Part shown: piece by piece, positions 11,699 through 23,510 of the stretch
How positions within the stretch are numbered: position 1 is the first letter of the stretch
How the letters are laid out: each line of letters begins with the position of its first letter
Origin: Aquilaria yunnanensis
Taxonomy: Eukaryota; Streptophyta; Magnoliopsida; Malvales; Thymelaeaceae
NCBI GenBank assembly: GCA_039654915.1
Contig: CM077596.1
Coordinates: forward strand, 51,024,501 to 51,088,500
Length of the DNA: 64,000 nucleotides
Direction of reading: 5' to 3'
Notes under the pieces: model-generated
What the model was told of the DNA's origin: nothing
Databases searched by the model: none
Seen by the model: the letters and a program-made list of their open reading frames with translations, nothing else
Translations under genes and position numbers: made by a program

Positions 11699-11997
11699 CA
11701 AATCAAGACAAGTAGTGAACCCACAATAAGTGTTCTTTCATGATTTGATAAAACTAAAATTTTTACATTGCATACTTGCATTCTAGGTTAATAGTATTCC
11801 GTTTAGCTAAGTTTAGTCACTTGTTTAAGTTGCCTACATTTCCATCCAACTTTGATTGTTTAGCTAAAGTTTACTTTAAATAGTGGTACTTGGCAATCAA
11901 TTTAATCAATCCTTGTGGGAACGATACTCACTCACCCCATCTACACGTCCATCGTGCACTTGCAGAATAGTGGTTTTAAAATTTCACTACAAGTTTT

Positions 11998-12019
11998 TGG
12001 CGCCGTTGCCGGGGATCGA
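11998..12019 (+). promoter_or_regulatory. Athila primer binding site (tRNA-Asp)
   Basis: TGGCGCCGTTGCCGGGGATC and the following bases are complementary to the 3' end of plant tRNA-Asp with CCA. This is the known Athila primer and sets the end of the LTR. Confidence 0.9.
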
Positions 12020-13439
12020 TTGCGTTGAATTGTTCAGTATCATTGCTAGAAGATTGACTCTAGACTAAACCTTTATTTCTTTACTTATTTGTTGCCTTTG
12101 TACTTGAATATTTCTTTGATAGGTACTATTGGTGTATGACCCGTTCCCAACACTGTACTTTGTTGCCATTCATTCCGGAGATCCAAAGACATCTTAGAGA
12201 GCTTAGAACAACATCACACTTAGGAGAATCAAGTTCCACCTCTACATCCATGGAGGGTGGAGGTGATAATCTGAACGGTAATGGGCATAATGGTGGCAAT
12301 GGAGGAAATGGAGGGACGGATCATCAAGATGGAGTCTATCAAAAGAATCCACAAAGGCCTATTATGGAGTACATCCGACCATTGGTGATGGAGAATTATT
12401 TGGGTATTGTGAGGCCACCAGTTCAAGCTAACAACTTTGAATTGAAGCAATATTTGATTTCTCTCATCCAACAAAACCAATTTGGAGGCTTGGCTTTGGA
12501 GGATCCTAATACTCATATAGCGGATTTCTTGGAAGCTTGTGACACATTCAAGGCTAATGGAGTCTCCACTGATGCTATTAGACTCCGATTGTTTCTTTTT
12601 TCACTTCGGGACAAGGCTAAAGGGTGGTATCAATCACTTCACGGGGAGCATTGTTACATCGAATGAAATGGGCGAGAAATTCTTGAGCAAGTTTTTCCCT
12701 CCATCCAAGGCGGCCCACTTGAGAGCTTCAATTGTGACATTCAAGCAACATAAGATGGAGTCTATTTCGGAGGCTTGGGAAAGATTCAAGGAGTTTCTTA
12801 GGAAGTTCCTACAACATGGATTCTTGGATTGGCAACAAATCCAACTTTTCTATGAAGGATTGGTACCCATTTCAAGATTTATGATTGATGCTTCGGCTGG
12901 TGGATCCTTGATGTCAAAGACGGCCGATGATGCTTTCCAAATTCTAGAGCAATTGGCACTAAATGGAGAGCAATGGCTGGGAGAAAGAGCTCAACCAAGA
13001 AGAGGGGCACTTGAGGTTGATCATTTGACTGCCTTGTCGGCATAAATGACTTCTCTCATGAATCAAATGTCCAAGTTGACTAACAAAAAGGAGCCAACTA
13101 TTGAGCAAGTCACCGCCTCTACCTCCAACACATATGGTGGATATATGGATATGGAGCTTGAAGAAGCAAATTTCATGGGCAACCAGAATTTTGGGTTTAG
13201 AGGCAACCTGTTGACACCCAATTTCGTCCGGCTTAAAAATAAAAAAAAATTAATTATATTAAAAATTAAAACTTAAAAAAAAAAAATTGTTGAATTACTG
13301 ACTTAAAAAATAATAATAGTAATAATGGCAATATTATTTTAGGGGCATTCTTTTTTAATTTTTATGTTAAAAAAAAAAAGGGGGGGGGGGGGGGGAAAAG
13401 AAGAAAAAAATAATAATAATAAATTAAATCTAAATTAAT

Positions 13440-13487
13440 TAAAATTAAAAATTATTAATTAATTAATTAATTAAAAAGAAAAAAATA

Positions 13488-13528
<41 letters not shown>

Positions 13529-13530
13529 TA
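13440..13530. repeat. TTAA and AAT simple repeats
   Basis: A run of (TTAA)n at about 13450-13473 is followed by an (AAT)n run of about 12 units at 13488-13527, inside the long solo LTR. Confidence 0.9.
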
Positions 13531-16246
13531 AAATATATATTTTTTTAGGGGCATTTTTTTTATAGAATGTGTGTTAAAGAAAATTATTAATTAATTAAAA
13601 AAATTAATTAGTTAAAAATCAAATCAAATCAAATCAACTTAATTAAAAAATGTTTGTGTGTAATAATAAAAAATATATAATATAAAAATAAATAATAATA
13701 ATAAAATAAAAAAAATATCTTACCTGCTCTCTTTCTCTATTCTTCTGGGGGGGATTATTAACTGGGGGAGGTGGTTCTCTCGAAGGAATCCATCGCTTAT
13801 CTCGGCCGACAGCTCTCCCTAACTTATCCCTTACGGGATCTAACTTCTCTCTCTCCGGTCCCAGGCCAGCAAAATCTTATCCTCTCACTCTCACTTATAC
13901 TCGAGCACTCTTTCCTCCCTTTAAAAAAAAAAAAAAAATCTCCTCTCTCTCTCTCTCGTCTCCCTCCACCAGCTTCTTCTCTCTGATCTCTCTCTCGCCT
14001 AGACCTCTTTCTCTCTTCCTTTCCTTCTCTCTTGCACCTCTGCCGCCGCCAGTCTCCGTCACATATCCTCTCCCGCGTCGGCCTCCCCCTCTCTCCTCCT
14101 CTCTCGCGTCGGCCTCCTTCTTTCCCCTTCTCTCTCGGGTCGGCCTCCTTCTTTCTCTTTTCCTCCTCCTTCCTCTGTCTCCTACCCGTCTGCGTCCCGT
14201 TTCGCCAGCCGTTGACCCCCTCTCGCTGCCGCCGTCATCTCCCTCCACTGCTCACTCCTCGCCAGCCCAGCCTCCTGCTCGCGCTGCTGCTCTTCCTTCG
14301 CGTCGCGCTGCCCCGTCCGACGCTCTCCGGCCTCCCCTCGCCGTCTTGCCTTGCGCCTAGCTCACCCGTTCGCCCGGCCAGCCGCCAAATCACCCCCTGC
14401 TCCCGTCAGCCACCGCGTCGCCCCCTTGCCGTCGTGTCACCTCCGGCCTCCCCTCGCTGTCTCGCCACCTCCCAGCTTGCCGCACCGCCTCCCAGCTTAC
14501 TCGCCGCCCCAGCTGCTGAGCACGCCGTCGTGACCCCCAGCGCCCCCTAGCCGCCGCCGCCTCGACGCCGGAAGGAAACAGAAGGCGAAGACAAAAAAAA
14601 AACAAAAAAAAAAAACTGACGCGTTTTTCGTTTTGACTAAGTCAAAACTCTTTGTTTTTTGGGTAAAAATTCTGGTTTAGCCCCTGGTTTCCTTTGTTTT
14701 ATCCATTTAAGTCACTAACTTTATTTTCTTTGCAGATTGAGCATTAACAGCAAGCTTTTATTATTTTGTTGTTTTCTTTTCTTTAATTTCTTTTGTTTAT
14801 CTGTTTATTTTGGCCATTCATTAAATTTAGCCATAAAATCCATATAGGAATATAATCTCAATTTTTATTTATTTATTTTGTTTTATCTCTTTAATTTTTG
14901 GATAGTTCAATTTTATTTTTATTTAATATTCACAATGCGTCTAAAAATCATACTTAAAAAAAAAAATTCATTCCGTGTGGATTTAATAAAATTTTAAAAT
15001 GAATTTAGGACGGTAATAAATTACAAAATCCATATCCAGGTGGTTCGGTTAGAATCCATGGTTTGGATATTAATTGATATTATTTAAAGCAGATAAAAAT
15101 AAAAATTAAAATTAAATAACGAAATCCAGATCGCAAATCGACTCGTTGTTGCTTCGGATCTGATTTGAAAGTCCATAGTTTTGGCATAATTCTTGTTTAC
15201 CCCTGAGTTATTTTTATTTTATCCAGTTAAGCAATTAATTTCATTTTATCCTATAAATCAGTCACTGACAATACTTTTTTTTTTCTTTCTCTTTTTTTGT
15301 TCTTTGTTCATTTGATGATTTGGCCATGCATCAATTTAATTAATAAATTCACATAGGAATACAAGTTAGGATATCTATTTTTTTTATTTTTTTTATTTTT
15401 ATTTTTGTTTTTATTTTTATTTTTATTTTTTTTATCTTAAAATCTTTGTAATTTTGATTGAATCTATACGATGCGTTTCAAAGATCAATTTTCGATTTAA
15501 TAAAATTACAGGATTGAGGAGAAAGTAGCAGCATCTGTCTATTTTCCTGGTTTAATTTTTTGTGCTATCCTCATTGGATATTGTTAGTCTTATTAAAATC
15601 CGCACATGAGATTGTATATAATCTTGATTTTGGATTGAAATCAGCATGATATTTGTTTGAATTAAAAAGGATGCTTTTCTGGTTGAAGGCCACAGAGAAC
15701 AAATCGAAGAAGATGACTTGAGATGGTATTTACCTAACTTTTGGATTAATGACAAAAATGGATCCTCTAGATTATCTTTGTGATAAATTAGGCCCTAAAT
15801 TTTATTATTATTATTATTAATAGCCTAAATAATTACTAAATCGTTTGTTTGCCATGAAAATTTTCTGCTTTGTATATTTCGATAACTGATTTTACTTATT
15901 TTCTTTTATGTTTGTTCAGTTCATTAAAGCCATCTATCAGCTTAGGAATTAATATTAAGTATAATTATATAATTAGATTAGATAGACTTTTTAATAATTA
16001 ATCTAAAAAATTAATTTGACATATTAAAAATAAAAATCACATTTTTGAAAATTTCGGTCTATGTGGGCCATTAATAATAATTATATAACTAACAATTAAT
16101 TAAAATAATTTCCATATCCGGATGATCCGGTAGGATCTACGGTTTGGAAAAATATCAACCTTTTTAATTAAATGAATTAAATAGGTACAGAAGATGAAAA
16201 TCCATATTTACGGTATGAATTAAATTATTTAAAATTTCATCAAATT

Positions 16247-16335
16247 CCGTGTCCAAATGACTCGGCAGAGTCCATGGTTCGGAATTAAAACTTCCGTATC
16301 CAAATGACTCGGCAGAGTCCATGGTTCGGAAATAT
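16247..16335. repeat. Tandem copies of a ~43-bp CTCGGCAGAGTCCATGGTTCGG unit
   Basis: Two nearly identical copies start at about 16247 and 16290. Diverged relatives lie at about 15030, 15125 and 16110 in the same LTR. Confidence 0.8.
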
Positions 16336-17187
16336 CAAATTTTTATACAAATTAATTACCAAAAATCCACATCCGACTAAATAATTTAGTTAAAATTTTC
16401 GGTTTTGAAAATTAACTGAAGATTATTTAAAAGCAAAGTAAAACAAAATTAAAATCAACTAAGGTGCCAATTTTGGGCGCTATAACAATATTGTTTTAGC
16501 GTAACCGTACTCCCGATCCCCGAACTCTCGCAGACCATATTTTAGGTGACCAATCGACCTAGGTAAACGGATTGGTGGCGACTCCAGAAAACCCGACGTT
16601 GCCACACAACCAATTGGGAAATCAATATAACCCAAGTTGGAGGAACCATGAAAATTTCTCTTATGAAAATACAAGGAATGTGCAACAACCACCACCACCT
16701 CCCCGGCTTCAACCAAGTCTCAATGAAGAAGAAGCCCTCTATGGAAGAAATTATGTTGCAATTCATGAAGAAGACAAGAGATAGAATGGAGAAGAATGAA
16801 GCCAAAACGGCTAGCTTGAGTGCTAACTTAGCTAGTATGGAGGCAAATGTGAGCGCAAGCATCAAGAACATGGAGAATCAAATTGGGCAATTGGCTTTGG
16901 CGGTGAAGACATCTCAAAAAGGAAAATTTCCTAGTGACACCGAGATAAATCCAAGAGAACATTGTCAAGCCATCAAACTTAAAGGAGGCAAGCAACTTGA
17001 AGATTTTTACAAGAATAGACCTTCTCAAGTCACTCCTATGGTTGAGAATGAAGAGCAAATAGAAAAGGAACAAGTGGTGGAGATGCCTTAAGAGCAACCA
17101 TCTAAGGTTCAACAAGCCCCACCCAACCTACCTTTGCCATTCCCAAAAAGATTTCAAAAGAAGAAGCTTGAAAAGCAATATGGGAAA

Positions 17188-18602
17188 TGTTGGGTTTCGG
17201 GAGCCAAACAGCGCAGCGGAATTTAACCGAAACCATCCAGGATCCAAGTGAAATGGGGTAAACCGGGTGTTCAAAAATTTCATATCTAATTTTCGGTTGA
17301 GATCTCTCACTCAACTGTAGAGTCGAATCACAAAACCTGAACAGTTGACGTGTTCAGGCTCTCTATGGTATCCACATGAGCCTCTCGGGATCACCACGCT
17401 TCCACCACGTCCCGGCAGATGCGTTTCTCTTGCGCTCGCAGTGCTAGCTTGCGTCCTCTAAGGAATTGCAAGAGAAAAGTGCGGCTGTCCTTTTGGGAGG
17501 CTAGGGCAAGGAGACCTGCGAATTTCTCACTTAAAAGTTGTATTTATAGTGAGACTCAACTTCCAGGCCTAATGGGTTTCAAAGCCCTAATCCAATTAGG
17601 ATTTAATTTCGGGCTTAATAATGGCTCAACTCCTTGGCCCATTATTAATACGAAATTAAAGTGAAACCATAACCCAAATAATTAGCCCATGCACTCTAAT
17701 GATCCAAATAGCTCTATGTGTGCGACCCAATAGGCTCTTGCCATGTTGGCAATGATCATAAATCACATTTATGATCATAAGCAATGAGCGGTGTCTAGCA
17801 ACACATCATTGCTACACAAGTGACAAGATTGTCGGTGAATCGACTAAACCTTTATGATCATCACCGATATATGCCATTGTCCCTTTGTCCAAGATATCAA
17901 GACTAAGCACGAGACATGGAATGTGTCACTCTCGTATAGCCCAATCTTTGGTTTCTTGATTATCGAGTAGACCAACTTAAACTGACGACATTGATATCAT
18001 ATATCAACTCATCGGAGCATGGCCATGCATTTTCTAAGTCTCACTCTATCAAGGGGCCCAAAGATATCACTCCCGTTATATAGGAGGGACAAATCCCATC
18101 TTGATCATACAAATCCCTCCGCATGATATGTGACATACCCAATGACCTCCTTCAAGTTCACTCAGTTACGAGCAACAAAGGAAAGTATCAAAGTATGTGA
18201 CTCACATGTAGGGAACCTTGCTGATCTTAGGTCGAAGGACTACATATACCATGATCACTATGAGAATCACTTATGACACTCATATAACGATCCATGAAGT
18301 GTTCTCATGGTGGGTCGGTCCAGTACACAAGTTCTCCAACTTGTACCCATATGTAGACTACATATCTCATATTAGTCTCCACATATGCTAGTCATTATGT
18401 ATTATTGCAACCCGCTCCACAATAATACTAGACTAGGGACGTTTAAGAATATCATTATTCTAGGATTACAATTATGTTTATTACGTTACGCAGAAACAAA
18501 ACAACAAACAAAATTGCTGGATTAATGCCTCAATAAAATATCATAACTCAATATGCAAAAATACAATCATCTCATGATTGGCTTTTGGGCACAACACTAA
18601 CA
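17188..18602. mobile_element. Solo LTR, 1415 bp, inserted between Athila gag and protease
   Basis: It begins TGTTGGGTTTCGG and ends ACACTAACA, with GGAAA at 17183-17187 and 18603-18607. The Athila frame is continuous across the insertion when one GGAAA is dropped. There is no coding capacity or primer binding site. Superfamily cannot be proven without internal sequence. Confidence 0.85.
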
Positions 18603-19771
18603 GGAAATTCTTGGAGAATTTCAAGAAGCTTCACATAAATATTCCTCTTTTGGAAGCATTAACTCAAATGCACAACTATGCCAAATTCTTGAAGGACATT
18701 ATTGCAAAGAAGAGAAAATTTGAAGATTATGAGACCGTCAAGCTTAGTGAAGAGTGTAGTGCGGTTCTCCAAAGGAAGCTTCCTCAAAAGCTCAAAAACC
18801 CGGAAAGTTTCATAGTACCTTGTTCTATTGGCCCATCTTTTCATAATATGGCATTGTGTGATCTTGGTGCAAGCATTAATCTTATGCCATTGTCATTTTT
18901 TAGGAAATTGGAGTTGGGTAAAGTTAAGCTATCCACCATATGTCTTCAACTTGCCGATCGATTATTGACATATCCAAGAGGAGTGGTGGAGGATGTGCTT
19001 ATAAAGGTTGGAAAATTTGTGTTTCCGGTGGATTTTGTGGCACTTGATATGGAGGAGGACCGGGACATTCCTTTAATCCTTGGAAGACCTTTCTTGGTTA
19101 CCGGCAAGGCATTGATTGATGTTGAGCAAGACAAGATAACATTGAGGGTTAATGAAGAGAACATGGACTTCAATATCTCCCAAGCTATTAAAGCTCCGGA
19201 TTAGGTTAGTGCTTGTTTCCTCCTTGATGTGGTGGAGACTTGCATTGGTAAAGTGAAGAAAGAAATTCTATATGATGATTTACTCTTGATGACTTTGTTG
19301 AGTTATGATGATGCTATTGGGAATGATGTTGATGAGATGTCTATTACTTTGAATGCATTAGCGGATGATAGGACTTTGGTAAATACATGTGAGAATTTAT
19401 GCATGCTTGAAGTGAATGAGAAAAGTGCACCAAAGTTGGATTTGAAAGTGTTGCCTAGTGATTTGAAATATGTTTTCTTGGGTCCTAGTAATTCTTATCC
19501 GGTGATTATCTTTGCATGCTTAACTTTATTGGAGGAAGAAAAGTTGTTAAGGGTGCTAAAGGAGCACAAAGATGCACTTGCATGGTCTATAAGTGATATC
19601 AAGGGTATTAGCCCTTCCATTTGCATGCATAAGATTAGAATGGAGGACACATACACACCCTCGGTTGAACACCAAAGAAGGTTAAATCCCGCCATGAAAG
19701 AAGTAGTAAGGGCAGAGATTTTGAAACTCTTGAATGCCAGTATAATTTATCCCATCTCCGATAGCCAATAG
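18603..19771 (+). pseudogene. Athila aspartic protease and linker
   Basis: After the solo LTR the frame runs through a conserved region (LHINIPLLEALTQMHNYAKF) to an aspartic protease with CDLGASINLMP as the active-site motif (near 18857) and IPLILGRPFL as the second conserved block (near 19070). Stops at 19202-19204 and 19769-19771 break the frame before reverse transcriptase. The Athila protease usually has D-S/L-GAS, so the catalytic Asp is kept. Confidence 0.85.
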
Positions 19772-20721
19772 GTTAGCCCCGTTCAAGTAGTACCTAAGAA
19801 ATGAAGGATAACCGTAATGATGGACCAAAACTTGGATATCATTGCCACTAGAACCGTCACCGGTTGGAGAATGTGTATGGATTACCGGAAGCTCAACAAG
19901 GCCACAAGAAAGGACCATTTCCCTTTACCTTTCATTGATCAAATGTTGGATAGGATGGCCGGTCATCAATTCTATTGTTTTTTTTATGGGTATTCCGGGT
20001 ATAACCAAATAGCCATTGCGCCGGAGGACCAAGAAAAGACAACATTCACTTGTCCTTATGGCATAATGCATTTAGGAGGATGCCATTTGAGTTGTGCAAT
20101 GCATCGGCCACATTTCAAAGGTGCATGATGGCCATCTTTGCCGATATGCTAGAAAAGATTATGGAGGTATTCATGAATGACTTCTCAATTTTTCGCTCTT
20201 TCTTTGATGATTGTTTGAGAAATTTAGTGAAGGTATTGAAGAGATGTGAAGAGACAAACCTTGCTCTTAATTGGGAGAAATGCCATTTATGGTAAAATCT
20301 GGCATTATTCTTGGACACAAAATTTCTTCCAAGGGTATTGAGGTAGACAAAGCAAAAATTGTGGTCATAGAAAAATTGCCTCCACCAAAGAATGTGAAAG
20401 GTGTGAGAAGCTTCCTTGGACATGCGGGCTTTTATAGAAGATTCATTAAGGATTTCTCCAAGATTGTGAAGCCTCTTTGTTCATTATTGGAGAAGGATGC
20501 CAAGTTTGAGTTTGATAATTGTTGCTTGGAGGCATTTGAGTTGATTAAAAAGAAGCTTGTGGAAGCACTCATTGTTGTCTTACCGGATTGGAGTCAACCA
20601 TTTGAGATTATGTGTGATGCAAGTGACTTTGTGGTGGGAGCGGTGCTTGGCCAAAGAAGAGAGAAGATTTTTCGGGCCATCTACTATGCAAGCAAGACCT
20701 TGGACCCGGCACAACAAAACT
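19772..20721 (+). pseudogene. Athila reverse transcriptase/RNase H, truncated
   Basis: Blocks GWRMCMDYRKLNKATRKDHF, PLPFIDQMLDRMAGHQFYCF and, after a frameshift near 20070, RRMPFELCNA and ATFQRCMMAIFADMLEKIM are reverse transcriptase. The catalytic motif reads FMNDF near 20173 where the family has FMDD, so one catalytic Asp is replaced. The connection and RNase H start follow another shift at about 20290 (GHKISSKGIEVDKAK, FLGHAGFYRRFIKDFS, CDASDFVVGAVLGQ). The protein stops matching Athila at DPAQQNYT, where the Tat LTR begins. Confidence 0.85.
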
Positions 20722-21286
20722 ATACATTCCCCGAGACGTTAGAGTAACCTCGGAAAGTACGAACAAAGCATTTAAGGAGCCTCTGACACCTCCCCATAAA
20801 AGTCGTCCCCCAAGTACATTCTGACACGCTATCACTGGAGCACGCCATCAGAGGGACGCCTCGATGCGACACTCTCGGAATGCCTAGGCTGTCAACCAGG
20901 CGACTTTTGCTGAGATAAACGTCCCTTCATTCTCGGAAAAGCAGGGATCGCATCCCACCGGACACGTGTCGTGATCTGGAATGACCACAAGAGGAAAATG
21001 GCTTCTGTGCGCCTCCTTTATAAAACACCCAAAAAGCATCCTAGCGGGGTAAGGAAAAAAGTTATCTTTGAATACACAAAAGAGCACATAATCCATTTAT
21101 CTGAAAATACTGACTTGGGCGTCAGAGACTCCTCCCCGGGAATACACACCGGGGACCTCCTGACCTATGTTTTCTGGAGTATTTCAGGTACATTCCACTG
21201 GGGAATCTCCTCCAAAACTGCTCTCCTCCATCAGAAGTTTTCCCTACCCGTACAATGACACATGATGAAGCCGCCGCGGGCCATCA
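20722..21286 (+). repeat. Tat 5' LTR, lacking its first 219 bp
   Basis: It aligns without gaps to 30541-31105. The first 219 bp of the LTR (seen at 30322-30540) are missing, and Athila sequence abuts at ATACATTCC. A TATA box (TTTATAAAAC) lies near 21018-21027, and the LTR ends in CA two bases before the primer binding site. Confidence 0.9.
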
Positions 21287-21288
21287 TT

Positions 21289-21306
21289 TGGCGCCGTCTG
21301 TGGGAA
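21289..21306 (+). promoter_or_regulatory. Primer binding site of the Tat element
   Basis: TGGCGCCGTCTGTGGGAA, a site commonly seen in Tat/RIRE2-like elements, two bases after the LTR. I do not assign the primer tRNA. Confidence 0.8.
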
Positions 21307-21422
21307 CTCTATCCCATGTCGCTGTCGTGGAGACTCAGCGCTCGAATGACAAAGGGATTTCAAGATCCCCCCTCGCACCTGAGACTCAACAGGCGACCAC
21401 TCTGCCTGTGGCAGAAACTTCT

Positions 21423-22949
21423 ATGATGGAGGACGATCGTCCCGTAACGGTAACGATGAGCTTCCTACGGGATTTCCAGCGTTCTATCGTTGCCGAAATC
21501 ACTCAGCAGCTTGACCAGAGGTTGCCCCAACCTCCACCCACTCAGAGAGCCTCACCCCTGACCATTCGTCGGGAAAGGAGCTCCCGATCTACTCACCGGA
21601 GTTCAGGAAGTGGAGACTCTCTTGACACATATTCAACAGATGGTGAACCCGTTGAAGCGTGCCCCGCCAGAGGGGGAGCCCTAAAAGAGACCAGGGCCTC
21701 CTGTCAATGGAGCGCATCCCCTTACCAGAGGTCCCCCTCTCCCCTTCGCCGGAGTCGTTCCCCAAGGCGAAGAAGAAATTCGCCACTACCAACAAGCACA
21801 CGACGGCAGGAAGAAACCAGCACTACCTCCCTTATGGAAAGGATCCTGGGAAGGCTGGAAAAGGTCGAGAAACAGATGTCCCGAAAGCCAGCCTGGTCCC
21901 GGTTGTCCGACTCCTACACCGGAGAGGAGTCGCCTTTCGTACGTGAGGTAGTAGAGGCGCCTATGCCCAGTGAGTTCAGGGTTCCTCGCCTAGAAACATA
22001 TGAAGGGCGAAGTGACCCCCAGGCGCACCTGACAAAATATAAGCGAAGTATGGTGCTCCATGGCGCGGACGACGCCACACTCTGTAAATGCTTTGAGGTG
22101 ACACTCTCAGGACCAGCAACAGCATGGTATGGCTCTTTGCCCCAGGGAAGTTTGTTGAGCTTCCAAGAACTATCTACTGCTTTCACCCAACAGTTTATTG
22201 GTAGTAGGCCAACTGCCAAAATGCCAGTGCAAATGTTTGACATAGCGCAGAAAGGAGGGGAGACCATCCGTGACTATGTTGAAAGATTCAATCGAGAAGC
22301 ACTGAGTGTACCAGATTTTCGGCCAGAAATTCGCATCCTGGCAATGGTCAGAGGACTGCGGAGGGACTCCCAGTTGTTCTACGAGTTCTCCAAAGACCCT
22401 CCAGAAACTCTTGGGGAATTTTACAGAAGAGCCGAGCAACACATGACGGCCGAAGAACTCAGAATGGGAGGACCTAAGGGCGAACACTCTCGCACCGAAA
22501 GGCCTAGCCATCAGCCGCGCTAGCAGAACGAGGGAGAACGGCCCCGCAGGCAAAGAGGAAAGAGGCCCGCAGCATTCACTCCCTTGAACACCACAAGAGC
22601 TAGCATTCTAATGGCGCTAGAAAGGCAAGGGACCACAGTCCCAAGGCCAAAGGCCATGACCCCGGAGAATAAAAGGAATATGAAAAAATTCTGTCAATTT
22701 CACCGGGATCATGGCCATGACACTGAAGCCTGTTACCAGTTGAAGAAGTACATCGAGTCCCTGATCAAACAGGGTCAACTTCAGCAATATCTGCGGATGC
22801 CCTCTCCAAAAGGGAGAAAAGAAGAGCAGAGGAGAGCAGACGATGAAGAGTATGACTCAGATAGACGGCGGGACCGAAGTCCCCGGAAAAGTCTGCCACC
22901 CTCGGCAGGGATTATCCAAACCATCACTACTGGGATACCCTCGGCCTAG
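21423..22949 (+). pseudogene. Tat gag
   Basis: The open frame technically begins at 21255 inside the LTR. The first plausible start after the primer site in that frame is the ATG at 21423. An Arg/Ser-rich N-terminal part is followed by the retrotransposon gag capsid domain (ATAWYGSLPQGSLLSFQEL, ETIRDYVERFNREALSV). A TAG at 22521-22523 breaks it. In the same frame a His/Cys knuckle CQFHRDHGHDTEACYQLK follows near 22690. A second TAG ends it at 22947-22949. The full-length gag frame is otherwise conserved, so decay is by point mutation. Confidence 0.85.
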
Positions 22950-23510
22950 AGAAAAAGAAAGATGAGAGAAGTCTCCATCATGGAGTACGGGAGCTCCCCG
23001 CGAAGGCTCACCCGTAGGGATGGGTCTGTAATAAAGTTCCCTCACGATGACCCCCTCCTTGTGATGGCAAAGATAGGGAACTGGGACGTCAAGAGAGTGC
23101 TCCTCGACGACGGCTCGAACACTGACGTCATTTTTTCTCATCTGCTGGGTAAATTAGACATCTCAAAAAGTGATCTTAGCCCAGTCAGTTCCCCCACCTT
23201 CGACGTCGGGCCATCTAAACTTCCAGTCCTTGGGTGCATCGACCTGCCTGTGATGCTGAAAGGGGTTTCACCCAAGAGCAAAGAAGAGTTAATCGCCTCC
23301 GGCAGGACAAGATTTATAGTCATTGATGTGCCGTCAGCATATAACGCCATTCTGGGAAGACAGACTCAAGGAAATTTTCACATTCGGCCAGACGTAAGGT
23401 ACCTGACGGTCACCTTCGCCACTGAAGACGGAGATGCTGAAATCTTCATAGATCAGGCCGAGGTTAGGAAAGTCTTCACAAGAGCCAGGCAAAGCCCAAC
23501 CAAGATCTAG
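22950..23510 (+). pseudogene. Tat aspartic protease region
   Basis: Same frame as gag. RVLLDDGSNTDVIFSHLL (near 23094-23147) is the retropepsin active site, with DDGS in place of the usual DSGS/DTGS but common in this clade. NAILGRQTQGNF near 23344 is the second motif. It ends at TAG 23508-23510. Confidence 0.85.

Larger units (their letters stand above)
10480..11991 (+). repeat. Athila 5' LTR (left edge approximate)
   Basis: The right edge is set by CA at 11990-11991, seven bases before the primer binding site. The left edge is a guess, because the 3' LTR that would define it is missing. It contains a GC-rich array around CCTAGGCGCC (10640-10815) and a 64-bp direct duplication (11571-11698). 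The poly-Thr/CTTC region (10950-11180) is non-coding LTR sequence. Confidence 0.55.
13209..16606. mobile_element. Solo LTR, 3398 bp, inserted in Athila gag
   Basis: It begins TGTTGACACCC and ends GTTGCCACA, with direct repeats CAACC at 13204-13208 and 16607-16611. Skipping it restores continuous Athila gag, which fixes both borders. It has no polyprotein. Inside are a G homopolymer (13381-13395), ATT/TAA repeats (13440-13530), a CT-rich tract (13930-14180), a GC-rich block (14180-14560), and repeated TCCATGGTTCGG segments. The right end (GGTGGCGACTCC) resembles sequence just before the primer binding site of Ogre/Tat-type elements, whose LTRs are unusually long. Family assignment is inference. 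Confidence 0.8.
12136..17187 (+). pseudogene. Athila gag (interrupted, frameshifted)
   Basis: An ATG at 12136 opens a capsid-type gag with the Athila signature QANNFELKQYLISLIQQNQF, then a capsid core with SLRDKAKGWYQSL and KFLSKFFPPSKAAHLR. A frameshift near 12640 moves the frame, and a TAA sits at 13043-13045. A 3.4-kb solo LTR (13209-16606) interrupts the sequence; beyond it gag resumes (YNPSWRNHENFSYENTRN). A second frameshift lies near 16720-16735 and a TAA at 17089-17091. A coiled region follows (residues rich in Lys, Glu, Met, then a stretch of Ser, Ala, Asn). The gag-protease boundary is hit by a second solo LTR at 17188. The product would form the virus-like particle. Confidence 0.85.
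10480..20721 (+). mobile_element. Athila-lineage Ty3/gypsy retrotransposon, 3'-truncated
   Basis: In order there are: a 5' LTR (left edge not located), a tRNA-Asp primer binding site (11998-12019), gag, protease and reverse transcriptase with part of RNase H. The frame is lost abruptly at about 20721, where a Tat LTR begins. Integrase, any env-like region and the 3' LTR are missing. Two solo LTRs with their own target duplications interrupt gag and the gag-protease region. Multiple stops and frameshifts show that the copy is dead. Confidence 0.85.

Noticed and set aside
11998..12019. tRNA-Asp gene fragment
   Set aside because: Only the reverse complement of the 3' tRNA end is present, directly behind an LTR, so it is a primer binding site.
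13895..14605. Long open frames on both strands (Pro/Ser/Arg/Leu-rich, up to 172 aa)
   Set aside because: They arise from a CT-rich and GC-rich simple-sequence part of the solo LTR, and both strands are open at once. No domain is seen.
16560..16580. Internal primer site (TGGCGACTCC) making 13209-16606 a full element
   Set aside because: The target duplication and restored host frame place this only about 30 bp before the element's end, with no coding region or second LTR. It fits a solo LTR.
21255..21422. Gag start at 21255
   Set aside because: This ATG lies in the LTR and the frame then crosses the primer binding site. A start at 21423 is more plausible.
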